Shown here in pieces: positions 63,725 to 64,000 of a DNA stretch of 64,000 bases (position 1 is the stretch's first letter; each line of letters opens with the position of its first letter). This DNA comes from an uncultured Draconibacterium sp. Lineage in GTDB: Bacteria > Bacteroidota > Bacteroidia > Bacteroidales > Prolixibacteraceae. The stretch covers positions 1,252,501-1,316,500 of the forward strand of contig NZ_OY775905.1 of assembly GCF_963675065.1 (NCBI RefSeq), in the 5' to 3' direction. The notes beneath the pieces are model-generated. The model made no database searches, was not told the origin of the DNA, and saw nothing but the letters and a program-made list of their open reading frames with translations. The translations under genes and the position numbers were made by a program.

Positions 63725-64000
63725 TTTTTAAATATTGTGCTATTCAGGTTATTCCGGTTCTCGATAAAGTTTTTCTGAAATACTTTCATTTCCATTTCAG
63801 GCGATTTAACAGTCGGCTTTTGCTGAGGCCCCAGTTCCATCCGCTCGCTTTTTAACTCAAAAGGATTTGCAGCTTGAGCAGGCCCTGCACTTTCCGTTTC
63901 TGCCTGATTTTTTAAAGCAAGCAGTTCTTCATTCAGCGTATCTATTTCTGCTTTATAGGCTGCATTTTTGGTTTGTAATGTTTGCAATGAATCCATCGCC
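63721..64000 (-). CDS. C-terminal end of a coiled-coil protein (partial)
   Basis: The frame enters from the right edge of the window, so an N-terminal part is probably missing. The visible part has a heptad-like coiled coil (LQTLQTKNAAYKAEIDTL, then NEELLALKNQAE) and a polar tail (FELKSERMELGPQQ, FQKNFIENRNNLNSTIFKK). Its TGA overlaps the ATG of the barrel protein gene, so the two form one operon. Placement next to an outer-membrane protein would fit a membrane-anchored accessory protein, but no function can be named. Confidence 0.6.
   Translation of the reverse strand, partial: AMDSLQTLQTKNAAYKAEIDTLNEELLALKNQAETESAGPAQAANPFELKSERMELGPQQKPTVKSPEMEMKVFQKNFIENRNNLNSTIFKK

Noticed and set aside
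1..64000. CRISPR arrays, tRNA/rRNA genes, prophage or classic insertion sequences
   Set aside because: Scanned for regular spaced repeats, tRNA-like cloverleaf ends and transposase motifs; none convincing.

Overview
The window comes from a Bacteroidota chromosome, most likely a free-living, at least partly anaerobic member of the Bacteroidia (Marinilabiliales/Prolixibacteraceae-like; the family placement is inference). The signs are four SusC/SusD pairs, membrane-tethered sensor-regulators, an ECF sigma/FecR pair, a type IX secretion sorting domain, DUF4837 and DUF493 proteins, promoters of the Bacteroidota TAnnTTTG type, and an anaerobe-type homocysteine synthesis set. No rRNA, tRNA, CRISPR array or intact insertion sequence was seen.

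Left part (1-22 kb): two neighbouring polysaccharide utilization loci that look made for beta-glucan such as laminarin. PUL1 (minus strand, 8.4 kb down to the left edge) has a TPR/HTH transmembrane regulator, SusC, SusD, a surface glycan-binding lipoprotein and the start of a GH30 enzyme of the beta-1,6-glucanase type. PUL2 (plus strand, 9-22 kb) has a two-component-propeller regulator with a LuxR-type HTH but no kinase, then SusC, SusD, a binding lipoprotein, a PKD-GH16 laminarinase and a GH3 beta-glucosidase. Together they could bind, cut and import a beta-1,3-glucan with beta-1,6 branches.

Middle (22-38 kb): PUL3 is controlled by an ECF sigma factor and a FecR anti-sigma factor, with an STN-domain SusC. 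Its cargo is unusual: two alpha/beta-hydrolase esterases, two secreted proteins with Ca-loop (VCBS/FG-GAP-like) repeats, and a PL14-like lyase with PKD, malectin-like and T9SS sorting domains, but no recognisable glycoside hydrolase. A decayed stretch and an AT-rich gene suggest acquisition by transfer. A small haem-type CxxCH lipoprotein follows on the other strand. PUL4 (38.3-43.2 kb, minus) is a bare SusC/SusD pair. It is flanked on the left by a SAM-riboswitch-like sequence with a terminator but no gene behind it, and on the right by an intact SAM riboswitch.

44.4-52.6 kb: a methionine operon behind the SAM riboswitch. It encodes a homocysteine biosynthesis protein (HcyBio/DUF39), a NIL-domain ferredoxin, a UPF0280 protein, MetH and MetF. 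A DUF559 endonuclease gene bordered by inverted palindromes sits inside this operon, and a gene-less relative of the same repeat lies just after it.

Right part (52.7-64 kb): conserved housekeeping genes. These are a DUF4837 lipoprotein; a minus-strand cluster of M23 peptidase, dxr, rseP and tatA; an SRPBCC-GyrI protein; an S46 dipeptidyl-peptidase; rnhA; psd (with a puzzling lipoprotein-like N-terminus); a beta-barrel protein; and the end of a coiled-coil protein cut by the window edge.
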